The translations under genes and the position numbers were made by a program. This document shows positions 31,546 to 40,328 of a DNA stretch of 41,885 bases, piece after piece. The notes beneath the pieces are model-generated. The model was not told where the DNA came from and did not search any database. It saw only the letters and a program-made list of their open reading frames with translations. Source of the stretch: JAAYJM01 sp964498585 (GTDB lineage: Bacteria; Bacteroidota; Ignavibacteria; Kapaibacteriales; UBA2268). Every line of letters starts with the position of its first letter. Position 1 is the first letter of the stretch. The stretch is from NCBI GenBank assembly GCA_964498585.1, contig CAZCHH010000032.1:1-41885 (forward strand). The letters run 5' to 3'.

Positions 31546-32142
31546 ATGGCACGATTAAAGAAAACAGAAGAAGAAATCAAAGCTGAAATAATAGAAGCAG
31601 CAAGGCATTTGTTTATGAAGTATGGTTTTTTTAAAACTACTATGGAAGACATTGCTAAAGCCGTAAAAAAAGGTAAAAGCACCCTCTATTATTACTATAA
31701 ATCCAAAGATGAAGTATTTTTAGATGTAATTAATCAGGTGGCAAAATCCTTGCTATTCAACATCAGAGAAAAAGTAAATCAAATAAGTTCTGCTTCAGAG
31801 AAATTGCTGGGATATTTTGAGATATTAATCGAAGAAGTAAGGGCAGTTCTTGATTTATACCGGCTAATCCTCGAAGAGCTAAAAGATAATGATTATTTAA
31901 GCAAAAATATTGACCGCTTGTTCTACGATAAAGATATTGAATTTCTCGAAAGCATACTTGTATTTGGCATTAACAGAAAAGAGTTCCTTTCGCTTGATAT
32001 GAGCAATACCAAGAATTTAGCCGAACTGCTAATTACTATCAACCGCGACCTTATTTCTAATTATCTGCTAAAAAACAAAAGAATCGAATGGGAGCAATCG
32101 GTCAGATTTTTAAGCAGTATTATATTAAGGGGAATAAGATAA
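31546..32142 (+). CDS. TetR-family transcriptional regulator
   Basis: A 198-residue regulator. The N-terminal helix-turn-helix domain (about 9-56) has IIEAARHLFMKYGFFKTTMEDIA and KGKSTLYYYYKSKDEVF, the typical TetR pattern. The C-terminal ligand domain is all helical with no recognised subtype. It lies upstream of, and on the same strand as, an RND efflux operon, and a shared motif near both suggests it represses itself and the pump. Confidence 0.9.
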   Translation: MARLKKTEEEIKAEIIEAARHLFMKYGFFKTTMEDIAKAVKKGKSTLYYYYKSKDEVFLDVINQVAKSLLFNIREKVNQISSASEKLLGYFEILIEEVRAVLDLYRLILEELKDNDYLSKNIDRLFYDKDIEFLESILVFGINRKEFLSLDMSNTKNLAELLITINRDLISNYLLKNKRIEWEQSVRFLSSIILRGIR

Positions 32143-32162
32143 ATTGCATTTTTTTTGCAACA

Positions 32163-32176
32163 TATTCGACCAATAT
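32163..32176 (+). promoter_or_regulatory. Candidate TetR operator, copy 2
   Basis: TATTCGACCAATAT, 21 bases after the tetR stop, followed by ACGTTATTAGTTTTG. A TAGTTTTG box (32184-32191) follows, so this could be the original operator-promoter of the efflux genes. Confidence 0.5.
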
Positions 32177-32191
32177 ACGTTATTAGTTTTG

Positions 32192-32860
32192 TATTTGATA
32201 TGAAAATAATTTTAAATGGAATGAATATAAGGGAAAAAATTCAGGATACATTATTTTATCCTGTCTTTCCGAATCCCCAGATAAAGCAAGACCTTTATTT
32301 AAATGGAGATAACATAAGTAAAAGTGTCATTCTGACGGATGTCAGAATCAATCTTAAAAATAGTTTTTATAGGTCATTAGTCATTTGTTATTAGTCATTC
32401 GAATTTTGCTAACAACCAATGACTAATGACTAAAATATTTCTTTGTCCATTCTCTTTAGGGAAAACCAAGATGGATTCTGACATCCGTCAGAATGACAAA
32501 CTACGATGTCATTGGTAACAAAGTGAGGAATCTCACAAGTCATTGCTAACACAGTGTTTGAGATTTAGAATAATGGTTTTTTCAGTCATACTATCAACAA
32601 ATTGATAGCATGACAAGAAAATTAAAAAGTTTAACGTTCTCCTTCCCAAGTTGAACTTGGAAAGGAGGATAAGATGAGAAAATTAAAGTATTATAAATTC
32701 CATTATAAAATGTCATAAACAATATGAAGTGTCATTCTGACGGATGTCAGAATCAATCTTGTTCTTTTAGATATTAAAGATAGATTCTGACATCCGTCAG
32801 AATGACATTATACCACAAAATACTGGAAATTGTATAAGAAATTAACTAATAGTAAATATT
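32192..32860. repeat. Repeat-filled gap between tetR and efflux operon
   Basis: No gene is seen. It holds the ATAAAG-AAGACCTTTATT motif (about 32263-32325), an inverted repeat with hairpin arms 32326-32357 and 32468-32497 that encloses TCATTAGTCATT/AATGACTAATGA segments, a palindrome CTATCAA-CAAA-TTGATAG (32591-32608), a CAAGTT-GAACTTGG palindrome (32641-32665) and a second hairpin pair with arms 32731-32757 and 32782-32806. Confidence 0.8.
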
Positions 32861-32868
32861 TTAAAATA

Positions 32869-32882
32869 TATTCGACTAAAAT
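32869..32882 (+). promoter_or_regulatory. Candidate TetR operator, copy 3
   Basis: TATTCGACTAAAAT followed by ACGATAA, 37 bases before the start of the adaptor gene. It is the third copy of the motif seen at 31513 and 32163. Confidence 0.55.
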
Positions 32883-32919
32883 ACGATAAATGTTCAATAT
32901 TCATAAATAAGGGAAAATT

Positions 32920-33966
32920 ATGAACTTACAAAAATTAAAAATTCTGGGTGCGGCTTTCTTAAGCTTGCTCGTCCTTCAGAGTTGCAATAGAAGCAAGTCT
33001 GAAACGCTTTCCGAAAGAGATATTAAAATATTTCCGGTAAATATTGCTGAAGTTACTATTGATACTAATATTAACTCTAATTATTATATTGGAAACGTAG
33101 AAGCATCGCTTACCGTTCCATTAAATTTTTCAATGCCCGGAACTGTCGAAAAAGTCTATGTTTCAGAAGGGCAGTTCGTTTCAAAGGGGACGGTTCTGGC
33201 AGAAATGAATAACGAATCAGCAAAAAGCAGCTTAAAAATGACTGAAGCAATGGAAAAGCAAGCCCGTGACGCTTATGAACGCTTAACGAAAGTTTACAAA
33301 GAAGGAAGTTTGCCGGAAATTAAATATATTGATATTGAAACGAAATTGCAGCAAGCTGAGTCATCTGTTGAAATGGCAAGAAAGAATTTGAAGGATTGCG
33401 TTTTAAAAGCTCCCATAAGTGCTATGGTCGGCAAAAAAAATATTGAACCCGGTTCAAATTCATTGCTTGCCGGCTCGGCTTTTACTCTTTATAAAATAGA
33501 CGAAGTGCTAATCAAAGTGCCAATCCAGGAAAATGAAATTTCAAAAATTAAAAAAGGTGAAGTAGCAAAAATTCTTGTTCCAGCATTAGACAATCAGGAA
33601 TTTAATGGAACAATACAGGAAATTGGCATTGTCTCCAATCCTATTTCTCATACTTACGATATAAAAATAAAAATTCAGAATCAAAACAATTTGCTTAAAC
33701 CCGGTATGGTTTGCAATGTCTATCTAAAATCCAATTCAAATAACGGGACAATTTCAGTTCCAAGCAATGCAGTTGTTAGCCAAAACAAGAAAAATTATGT
33801 TTACCTTGTAAATAGTAATAACAGCGTTACCAAGCAGGAAGTAAGCGTTGGAGCATATCAGGGGAATAATATCATTATTCGTAGCGGACTTGACGCAGGC
33901 AATAAAATCGTTATTGCTGGTCAGCAAAAACTGTTCGATGGTGCTTCTATTGTAGTAAATCAATAA
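32920..33966 (+). CDS. RND efflux periplasmic adaptor (membrane fusion lipoprotein)
   Basis: Links the inner-membrane pump to the outer-membrane channel. The signal ends in the lipobox LQSC with lipidated Cys22. Then come the first lipoyl half MPGTVEKVYVSEGQFVSKGTVLAEM (about 67-91), an alpha-helical hairpin (about 95-155), the second lipoyl half VLKAPISAMVGKKNIEPGS (about 161-179) and beta-barrel and membrane-proximal domains. The 348-residue length is normal for the HlyD/AcrA family. AAGGGA precedes the ATG. First gene of a three-gene pump operon. Confidence 0.92.
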   Translation: MNLQKLKILGAAFLSLLVLQSCNRSKSETLSERDIKIFPVNIAEVTIDTNINSNYYIGNVEASLTVPLNFSMPGTVEKVYVSEGQFVSKGTVLAEMNNESAKSSLKMTEAMEKQARDAYERLTKVYKEGSLPEIKYIDIETKLQQAESSVEMARKNLKDCVLKAPISAMVGKKNIEPGSNSLLAGSAFTLYKIDEVLIKVPIQENEISKIKKGEVAKILVPALDNQEFNGTIQEIGIVSNPISHTYDIKIKIQNQNNLLKPGMVCNVYLKSNSNNGTISVPSNAVVSQNKKNYVYLVNSNNSVTKQEVSVGAYQGNNIIIRSGLDAGNKIVIAGQQKLFDGASIVVNQ

Positions 33967-33981
33967 AAGAAACGGCAAAAG

Positions 33982-36900
33982 ATGAAGAAAAAATTTAATA
34001 TAATAGAAGCAGCAATAAAATACAAGCAAATTACGCTTTTAATTACTGCTGTTCTAATGATTTACGGAATATACTCCCTTGTTGTAATGCCACGTCAGGA
34101 ATTTCCGGATTTCACAATTCGTCAGGGGGTTATTGTTGCTGCTATGCCCGGCGCGACATCGGAGGAAATGGAGAATCAAATAGCTCAGCCAATTGAGGAT
34201 TATCTTTTTACTTATAAGGAAGTTAACAAGAAGAAAACATATTCTCAATCTAAAGAAGGCATTACTTACTTTTTCGTTGAAATTAACGATAACGTCAAGA
34301 ATCCACCAGATTTTTGGGCAAAAATCAAACACGGGCTTAATGTATTAAAAGCTCAGCTGCCGAACGACTTATACGATATTTTTGTTAATGACGATTTTGG
34401 TAATACCTCGGCAATGCTGATTAGCTTGGAATCGGACACAAAAAGCTATAAAGAATTAAATGATATAATGAAGGGTTTGGAAGCCCGTTTGCGTCAAAAT
34501 CCTTCGGTTTCTAAAATTAATCGCGTTGGAATGCAAAACGAGGTAATTAATATTTATTTGCAGCCGGAAAAAATGTCATACTACGGCGTTAAACCGATGA
34601 TGATTATGATGTCATTCCAAACTGACGGCGCAATCACTTATGCTGGTAAAATCAAAGATAATACAATTGAGATGCCCGTTCATTTTTCATCTAAATTTAA
34701 AAATATTGAAGATATAAGCGAGCAAATAGTTTTTAATGACCCTGTTACTGGTGCCGTTGTTCGTGTGAAAGATATTGCTTACGTGAAGCGTGAAATGAAA
34801 GAACCAGACAGCTATATTACGAATAATCAAACTAAGTGCCTGATTCTTTCAATTGAAATGCTCGTTGGAAACAATATCGTTGATTTTGGGCACGAAGTGA
34901 AAGAAGTCATTGATAATTATGAAAAAGAATTGCCGGGCGATGTTAGAATTACCCGAATTGTAAATCAGGCAGAAATTGTTGGAAATTCCATTGAATTTTT
35001 CTTAAAAGAATTTGGAATTGCAATTCTTTCAGTTATTCTTGTTACAATGCTTTTGCTACCTTTCAGGGTTTCCTCTGTTGCAGCAGCGACTATTCCAATC
35101 GCAATACTCATTTCAATCGGAGTAATGTATATGATTGGAATGCAGCTTGATACAGTTACGCTTGCCGCATTAATCGCGGTGCTTGGTATGGTGGTGGATA
35201 ATTCCATTGTTATAATAGATAATTACGTAGAAAAATTAGACCACAACATTAAACCTTACAAAGCTGCATTAGGCAGTGTGAAAGAATTGTTCTTACCTGT
35301 TTTTACAGCAACTCTTGCTATTCTATCGTGCTTCACCCCAATTATGTTTGTTATGAGTGGCGTTGGAAAAGATTTTATTGGCAGTTTCCCAATGTCAGTT
35401 GCTATTGCACTTGGAGCTTCAATTCTCGTTTCTGCGCTGCTCGTTCCTTATTTATGCTATACTTTAATAAAAAAAGGAATAAAAGAAGAAAAAAGCAGTG
35501 ATGGAAAGAAAAAATTCAATATTTTGGATACAATGCAAAATTCTTATAACTTTTTATTAGACAAAGCGTTTAAATTTCCCAAAATAACTATTGCCGGCGG
35601 AGTGCTTTCTATTGTAGTTGGTGTAATATTAGTTGCTTATGCAGACAGGGAGCTTTTCCCTAAAATGGACAGAAACCAATTCGCAGTAGAAATCTATTTG
35701 CCTGAAGGAGCTACATTAAACAAAACAGACAGCATTGTCAAAGAACTTGAAACAGTTTTGCTGAAAGACAAGCGGGTAACCAATGTATGTTCTTTTGTTG
35801 GAGGAAGTTCGCCACGTTTCCATACTCTTTATGCTCCGAATATGCCTTCGAAAAATTATGCTCAAATGATTGTAAACACAGTTTCAAATGAAAAGACTGT
35901 TGAAATGATTGATGATTACTATGCAAAATATGCAAATATTTACCCGGAGGCACACGTAAAATTTAAGCAAATTGATTTCAATCCCAGCAAAGGACCAATC
36001 GAATTACGTGTTTCCGGCGACAGCATTCATCAAATAAAAGAAGCAGCCGAACAAATATCTGATATTTTCAGAAAAGATGAAAGAGTAACCTGGGTTAGAG
36101 ATGACTTCCTTGAAGAAGTGCAAAGTGTGAAATTTGAGTTGAATAACGTTGAAGCTTCGCGGCTCGGACTTTTGAATTTAGATTTGTCAACTTCTTTCAT
36201 CATAGCTGAAAGCGGTTTGCCAGTTACTAAAATATGGGAAGATGATTACCCAATAGGTGTTCAGCTAAAAAAACAAAAAGACGAAGTAGAAAAAGATTTT
36301 TCGCTTAACGATATGTATATCCCGACTATACTTACATCGAACCATATTCCGCTCCGTTCAATCGCAACAGCAAAACCGCAATGGACAGAAGGGCAAATCG
36401 TAAGGCGCAACGGAATCAGAACAATTGCTGTAATGGTCGATGTTGACAGGTATGTGTTTGCTTCTAAAGTGCTGGAAGACAATATGAAAAAAGTTGCCGA
36501 ACTATCTCTTCCTTCGAATGTCAAATTAAGCTTCGGTGGCGAAAAGGAAAATGAAGATGAGCAGTATCCGGCACTTGGTGGTGCTTTGGTTGTTGGTATT
36601 GTGCTGGTGTTCTTTATTTTGCTTTTCCAGTTTAAAAGCATAAAAACTTCAGTTCTCATTATGGCGACAATTCCTTTAAGCTTGCTTGGTGCCGACATCG
36701 GACTTCTTGTTATGGGCTATCCATTTGGGTTCACTGCCTTTTTCGGTATAATTAGCTTATCTGGAATGGTGGTTCGAAACGGAATTATTTTAATTGATTA
36801 TGCTGTTTCGTTACTTCGGGACAATCCAAATATGACTGTAAAAGAAGCATCTATTGCAGCGGGAAGACGCAGATTAAGACCAATCTTTCTAACGTCATCA

Positions 36901-37095
36901 GCCGCGGCTGTTGGTCTTGTTCCTATGATGCTCAGTGGTTCTACACTTTGGGGACCATTTGCCTCAACAATTTCATTCGGAATTCTTGTCTCAATGGTGC
37001 TTACTTTATTAGTTCTGCCAGTGCTTTACTGGCTCATTTACAGGAAAAGAGACAGAAAATTAAATCAAGTTGCTTTGGAAGGAGAATCAATATGA
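33982..37095 (+). CDS. RND-family efflux pump inner-membrane protein
   Basis: A 1037-residue proton-driven exporter of the AcrB/HAE family. Two repeats each have one helix, a large periplasmic loop and five helices. The N-terminus PRQEFPDF (37-44) and the proton-relay segment GMVVDNSIVIIDNYV in helix 4 (402-416, with D406) are typical; the usual second Asp is Asn407, as in one branch of the family. RRLRPIFLTSSAAAVGLVPMM near 960 is the conserved C-terminal repeat motif. Drugs, metals or lipids could be the substrate; not decidable here. Confidence 0.95.
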   Translation: MKKKFNIIEAAIKYKQITLLITAVLMIYGIYSLVVMPRQEFPDFTIRQGVIVAAMPGATSEEMENQIAQPIEDYLFTYKEVNKKKTYSQSKEGITYFFVEINDNVKNPPDFWAKIKHGLNVLKAQLPNDLYDIFVNDDFGNTSAMLISLESDTKSYKELNDIMKGLEARLRQNPSVSKINRVGMQNEVINIYLQPEKMSYYGVKPMMIMMSFQTDGAITYAGKIKDNTIEMPVHFSSKFKNIEDISEQIVFNDPVTGAVVRVKDIAYVKREMKEPDSYITNNQTKCLILSIEMLVGNNIVDFGHEVKEVIDNYEKELPGDVRITRIVNQAEIVGNSIEFFLKEFGIAILSVILVTMLLLPFRVSSVAAATIPIAILISIGVMYMIGMQLDTVTLAALIAVLGMVVDNSIVIIDNYVEKLDHNIKPYKAALGSVKELFLPVFTATLAILSCFTPIMFVMSGVGKDFIGSFPMSVAIALGASILVSALLVPYLCYTLIKKGIKEEKSSDGKKKFNILDTMQNSYNFLLDKAFKFPKITIAGGVLSIVVGVILVAYADRELFPKMDRNQFAVEIYLPEGATLNKTDSIVKELETVLLKDKRVTNVCSFVGGSSPRFHTLYAPNMPSKNYAQMIVNTVSNEKTVEMIDDYYAKYANIYPEAHVKFKQIDFNPSKGPIELRVSGDSIHQIKEAAEQISDIFRKDERVTWVRDDFLEEVQSVKFELNNVEASRLGLLNLDLSTSFIIAESGLPVTKIWEDDYPIGVQLKKQKDEVEKDFSLNDMYIPTILTSNHIPLRSIATAKPQWTEGQIVRRNGIRTIAVMVDVDRYVFASKVLEDNMKKVAELSLPSNVKLSFGGEKENEDEQYPALGGALVVGIVLVFFILLFQFKSIKTSVLIMATIPLSLLGADIGLLVMGYPFGFTAFFGIISLSGMVVRNGIILIDYAVSLLRDNPNMTVKEASIAAGRRRLRPIFLTSSAAAVGLVPMMLSGSTLWGPFASTISFGILVSMVLTLLVLPVLYWLIYRKRDRKLNQVALEGESI

Positions 37096-38444
37096 AATTA
37101 AGAAAATTATCCGTTTATTCTTTATTGCTTTTAATCAGCAGTGTAGTTGCTTTTTCTCAGAATAGCCAATATACTTTGCAGCAATGCAAAGAATTAGCAC
37201 TGAAAAATAATGCAAAAATTCAGAAATCGCAATTAGAAATTGAAGCAGCAAATGAAACGAAATCTGCCGCTTATACTAAATATTTTCCAACAGTTTCAGC
37301 ATCTTTAATTGGTATGCAGGCAGCAGACTATTTAGTGAATATGGAACAAAAAGGAGGCGACCTTCCTGTTTACGATGGAAATCCTGATAATATTTCAAAA
37401 GCAACTCAGTACGCATATTTTCCTTCATCAAAAATTGAAATGCTTGATAACCTTTTGGTAGGTAATCTTACGATTATGCAGCCAATTTATGCCGGAGGCA
37501 GAATCAGAAAAGGCAATGAATTAGCTTCGCTTGCCGTTGATATTAATAATGACAAATTAAACATAGAGAAATACTCTGTTCTCGAAAAAACAGAAGATTT
37601 ATACTGGAAATTAGTTTCTACAAAGCAAAAAGTAAATACATTAGATTCTTATATCGAATTTTTAGATATTTTATACAAAGATGTGAACTCGGCTTATAAC
37701 GCTGGTCTTGTTGATAAAAGCGATGTTTTGAAAGTTTCCATTAAACAAAATGAATTGAAAATAAATAAAATTCAGCTAGTAAACGGTTTGGATATGCTAC
37801 GCGAAGCACTCTGCCAGCACATCGGAATTGCATTCGATAAAAATTTCAATCCCATAGATACTTTGATTGATATTCAGCAGCCGATGTTTTATTTCAAAGA
37901 TGCAGAAACCGGTGTTGCCAGCAGATACGAAATGAATTTACTCGAAAATGCAAAGAAAGCAGCTGAACTTGAAACAGATTTGGAACGGGGTGAATTTTTG
38001 CCTCAGGTCGCTGTCGGTGCAGTGCTTATGGGAATGAATGTAATGGAAAAAACAAGCTATAACGCTCTTTTAGTTGGAACTGTTAGTATTCCAATTTCCG
38101 GCTGGTGGGAAGCTTCACACAAAATAGAAGAAAAGAAAATTCAGGAAGAAATTACAAGTATTACTAAAAAAGAAACATCTGAACTGCTTTCTCTTCAAAT
38201 CAGCCAGGCGTGGAAATCGCTTTCTGAAGCATACCAAAACATTGAACTCGGCAACATTATGATTGAAGAAGCAAAAGAGAATTTTAAAGTAGTCGAATCT
38301 AACTACAAATCCGGGGTGGTTGCTCTTTCTGATTTCCTTGAAGCAAAAGCGACACTTCAGAAATCGCAAGACCAGTTAATCGAATTTAAAACCAACTATA
38401 AATATTTAACTACTAAATATTTGCAGGCGGTAGGGAATTATTAA
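37092..38444 (+). CDS. TolC-family outer-membrane efflux protein
   Basis: The outer-membrane channel of the pump. I start at the ATG at 37092, which overlaps the pump stop (ATGA) and has AAGGAG before it, because it gives the signal peptide MKLRKLSVYSLLLLISSVVAFS (1-22); an open frame 48 codons further upstream lies inside the pump gene. The mature protein starts QNSQYTLQQCKELALKNN and shows two OEP repeats with long helices, ending KYLTTKYLQAVGNY. Length 450. The stop codon is formed by a short TTAATTA heptamer run. Confidence 0.92.
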   Translation: MKLRKLSVYSLLLLISSVVAFSQNSQYTLQQCKELALKNNAKIQKSQLEIEAANETKSAAYTKYFPTVSASLIGMQAADYLVNMEQKGGDLPVYDGNPDNISKATQYAYFPSSKIEMLDNLLVGNLTIMQPIYAGGRIRKGNELASLAVDINNDKLNIEKYSVLEKTEDLYWKLVSTKQKVNTLDSYIEFLDILYKDVNSAYNAGLVDKSDVLKVSIKQNELKINKIQLVNGLDMLREALCQHIGIAFDKNFNPIDTLIDIQQPMFYFKDAETGVASRYEMNLLENAKKAAELETDLERGEFLPQVAVGAVLMGMNVMEKTSYNALLVGTVSIPISGWWEASHKIEEKKIQEEITSITKKETSELLSLQISQAWKSLSEAYQNIELGNIMIEEAKENFKVVESNYKSGVVALSDFLEAKATLQKSQDQLIEFKTNYKYLTTKYLQAVGNY

Positions 38445-38461
38445 TTATTAATTGTTAATTG
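38441..38461. repeat. Three-unit heptamer run at tolC stop
   Basis: TTAATTA, TTAATTG, TTAATTG run from 38441; the stop codon TAA of the TolC-family gene lies in the first unit. It is the same kind of run as at the holA start and around the S23-family gene. Confidence 0.7.
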
Positions 38462-39197
38462 TTATTTTTTCTTTGTCATTCTGACGGATGTCAGAATCCA
38501 TCTTGGTCTGTCATTCTGAAGCGAATATAAACGAAGACGTTTACTTTTGAGAAAATGAACTTTTTAGTCATCGGACATCTGGCAGATGTCCGATGACTTT
38601 ACTCAACATATAAAATCAATATAAATATATGTTATACATATTGTTACGTGCAAAAAAACAAAGTGGTTCATTAGGAACGAAGTGAAGAATCCAGAAAAAA
38701 TTCTTTAAATCACTATCCTCTGGATTCTTCGCTCCGCTCAGAATGACCGACAAATGTAAAGATGTCATTGGTAAGCGCAGGGAAGAATCTCACAACTCAA
38801 TGTTAAAATTGTACTTGAGATTTCTAACAAATATTTAAATTTTTCGTGAGGTTATCAACCATCTGGTTAGTAGAATAATGCTTTTATTATCATATTATCA
38901 ATTACAGGAATTACAGGAAAAAATATTTTTTTTTTATTAACATTTTAACAACTTATTCGTATATAAATTAAAGAGAAACTTATTTAATGCGAGAATCATT
39001 ATTTCAGAAATAAATGAAATTTCTCTTGAATAATTTATAAATTATTTTTGATTTTGAACCATTAGATTTAACTATATGGTTAAAACTAATGATTATATAA
39101 AAAGCGATAATTGATTTTCTTTTTTTAATAATATTATTTGAAAAATTAGCTTGTGTAAAGGTTACGCAAGTTTTAATCAATAATTTTAGGAGGAGTT
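38462..39197. repeat. Repeat-filled intergenic region
   Basis: No gene is seen. It holds a single hairpin arm of the GTCATTCTGAC family (38475-38506), the start of another GTCATTCTGA unit (38510), a perfect palindrome with arms 38566-38580 and 38584-38598 (AGTCATCGGACATCT and complement), an inverted repeat with arms about 38675-38693 and 38718-38747 and a weaker unit to about 38825. The last 200 bases before 39198 are AT-rich and should contain the promoter of the following gene. Confidence 0.75.
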
Positions 39198-39854
39198 ATG
39201 AAAAAGTTCAGTTTGCTAATACTTTTAGCTTTATTACCGATATTAGGAAGTCAGCAGGTATTTGCTGAAGGTGGATTGAAAGATAATATTGGTATTTCAC
39301 TTTATGGTGGATTAGGTATTCCTACAAACGGTGATAACAGTGCTAATTTAAAAACAACTGATATGCTTAATTTAGGTCCTCAGTTCGGTTTGGGAGTAAG
39401 CTACTTTTTTACAGAGCAAATCGGAATTGAAGCGATAGTGAATTATAGTTTCAACTTCATTAAAGATGAGCAAAAGGGATATTGGAAAGACCCAGTTCTA
39501 ACAAATATGGCAATTTCATTAAACGGAGTTTATTATTTTAATGAAATGATGATGGAGGATTTAATAAGGCCTTTTGCTAGAGCTGGTATCGGACTTTACA
39601 ACTGGGCTTATCGAAGTGATGGAGTTGGTGGCGATGTAATTAAAATGGTTACAGAAGAATTAAAAGGAACAAGCTTTGGTTTCAATGTCGGAGCTGGTGT
39701 CGATTGCAAATTACTTGATAATATGTCTGTCGGGCTTTTGTTGGATTACAATATGTATTTCCCTAAAGACGAAGAAAAATTCGGCTCATACTTCGCTGAG
39801 CAAGGTTACTTATCACCACAAATAAAAATAAGCTATTATATTCCTACAAAGTAG
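39198..39854 (+). CDS. Outer-membrane beta-barrel protein, OmpW/Opr-like
   Basis: A 218-residue protein with a signal peptide MKKFSLLILLALLPILGSQQ, cleaved after VFA at about residue 24. The mature barrel begins GLKDNIGISLYGGLGIPTNG and ends QIKISYYIPTK, with glycine- and aromatic-rich strands such as FGFNVGAGVDCKL, in the outer-membrane beta-barrel (OMP_b-brl) family. AGGAGG six bases before the ATG gives one of the strongest ribosome sites in the window, so it is likely well expressed. A terminator follows. Confidence 0.82.
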   Translation: MKKFSLLILLALLPILGSQQVFAEGGLKDNIGISLYGGLGIPTNGDNSANLKTTDMLNLGPQFGLGVSYFFTEQIGIEAIVNYSFNFIKDEQKGYWKDPVLTNMAISLNGVYYFNEMMMEDLIRPFARAGIGLYNWAYRSDGVGGDVIKMVTEELKGTSFGFNVGAGVDCKLLDNMSVGLLLDYNMYFPKDEEKFGSYFAEQGYLSPQIKISYYIPTK

Positions 39855-39893
39855 TTGTTTAAGAAACAAATAGTAGATTAGAGAAATATAATA

Positions 39894-39920
39894 AGCCACA
39901 TCGCAAGGTGTGGCTTTTTT
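39894..39920 (+). terminator. Rho-independent terminator
   Basis: AGCCACA and TGTGGCT pair around an 8-base loop and are followed by six Ts, 40 bases after the stop of the barrel gene. Confidence 0.85.
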
Positions 39921-40328
39921 ATAATTTATAAACTTATTGAGGAATCTAAAATGTTATATTTCAACTTTAGTAAAGTTACGAGTAACTTTAAGAAAGTAAA
40001 AAGAGTAGTGTTATATAATTTCCAGTATTAAGTGATAAAAATGTCATTCTGACGAATGTCAGAATCTATCATAGAATTCTAAAAATAACGATATGGATTC
40101 TGGCATACGCCAGAATGACAATTCATATATTCATATTATTTATGACAGTTTATAATGTAATTTGTATCATACTATCAACAAGTTGTTCAAATGACTTTCT
40201 ATTCCACATTTCCCCAGCACCTTTTTTGCGGAAAGAAACGCCAGTTCTTCTATGAATTTAATTAACAATGGCAACACATCACAAAAATTTGTATATTTGA
40301 TAATTAAAATAGGGAAAAGATTAAAAAA
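39921..40328. repeat. Intergenic region with a REP-like hairpin pair
   Basis: No gene is seen. Hairpins ATTCTGAC-GAAT-GTCAGAAT (40046-40065) and ATTCTGGC-ATAC-GCCAGAAT (40097-40116) face each other in an inverted repeat spanning 40043-40119. An ACTTTAGTAAAGT-type unit lies near 39965-39990, and TCATACTATCAACAA at 40167-40181 repeats a stretch at 32585. Confidence 0.75.

Noticed and set aside
32155..32394. 79-codon reading frame after tetR
   Set aside because: It runs through the operator-like motif and dispersed repeats; the residues are translations of repeat DNA.
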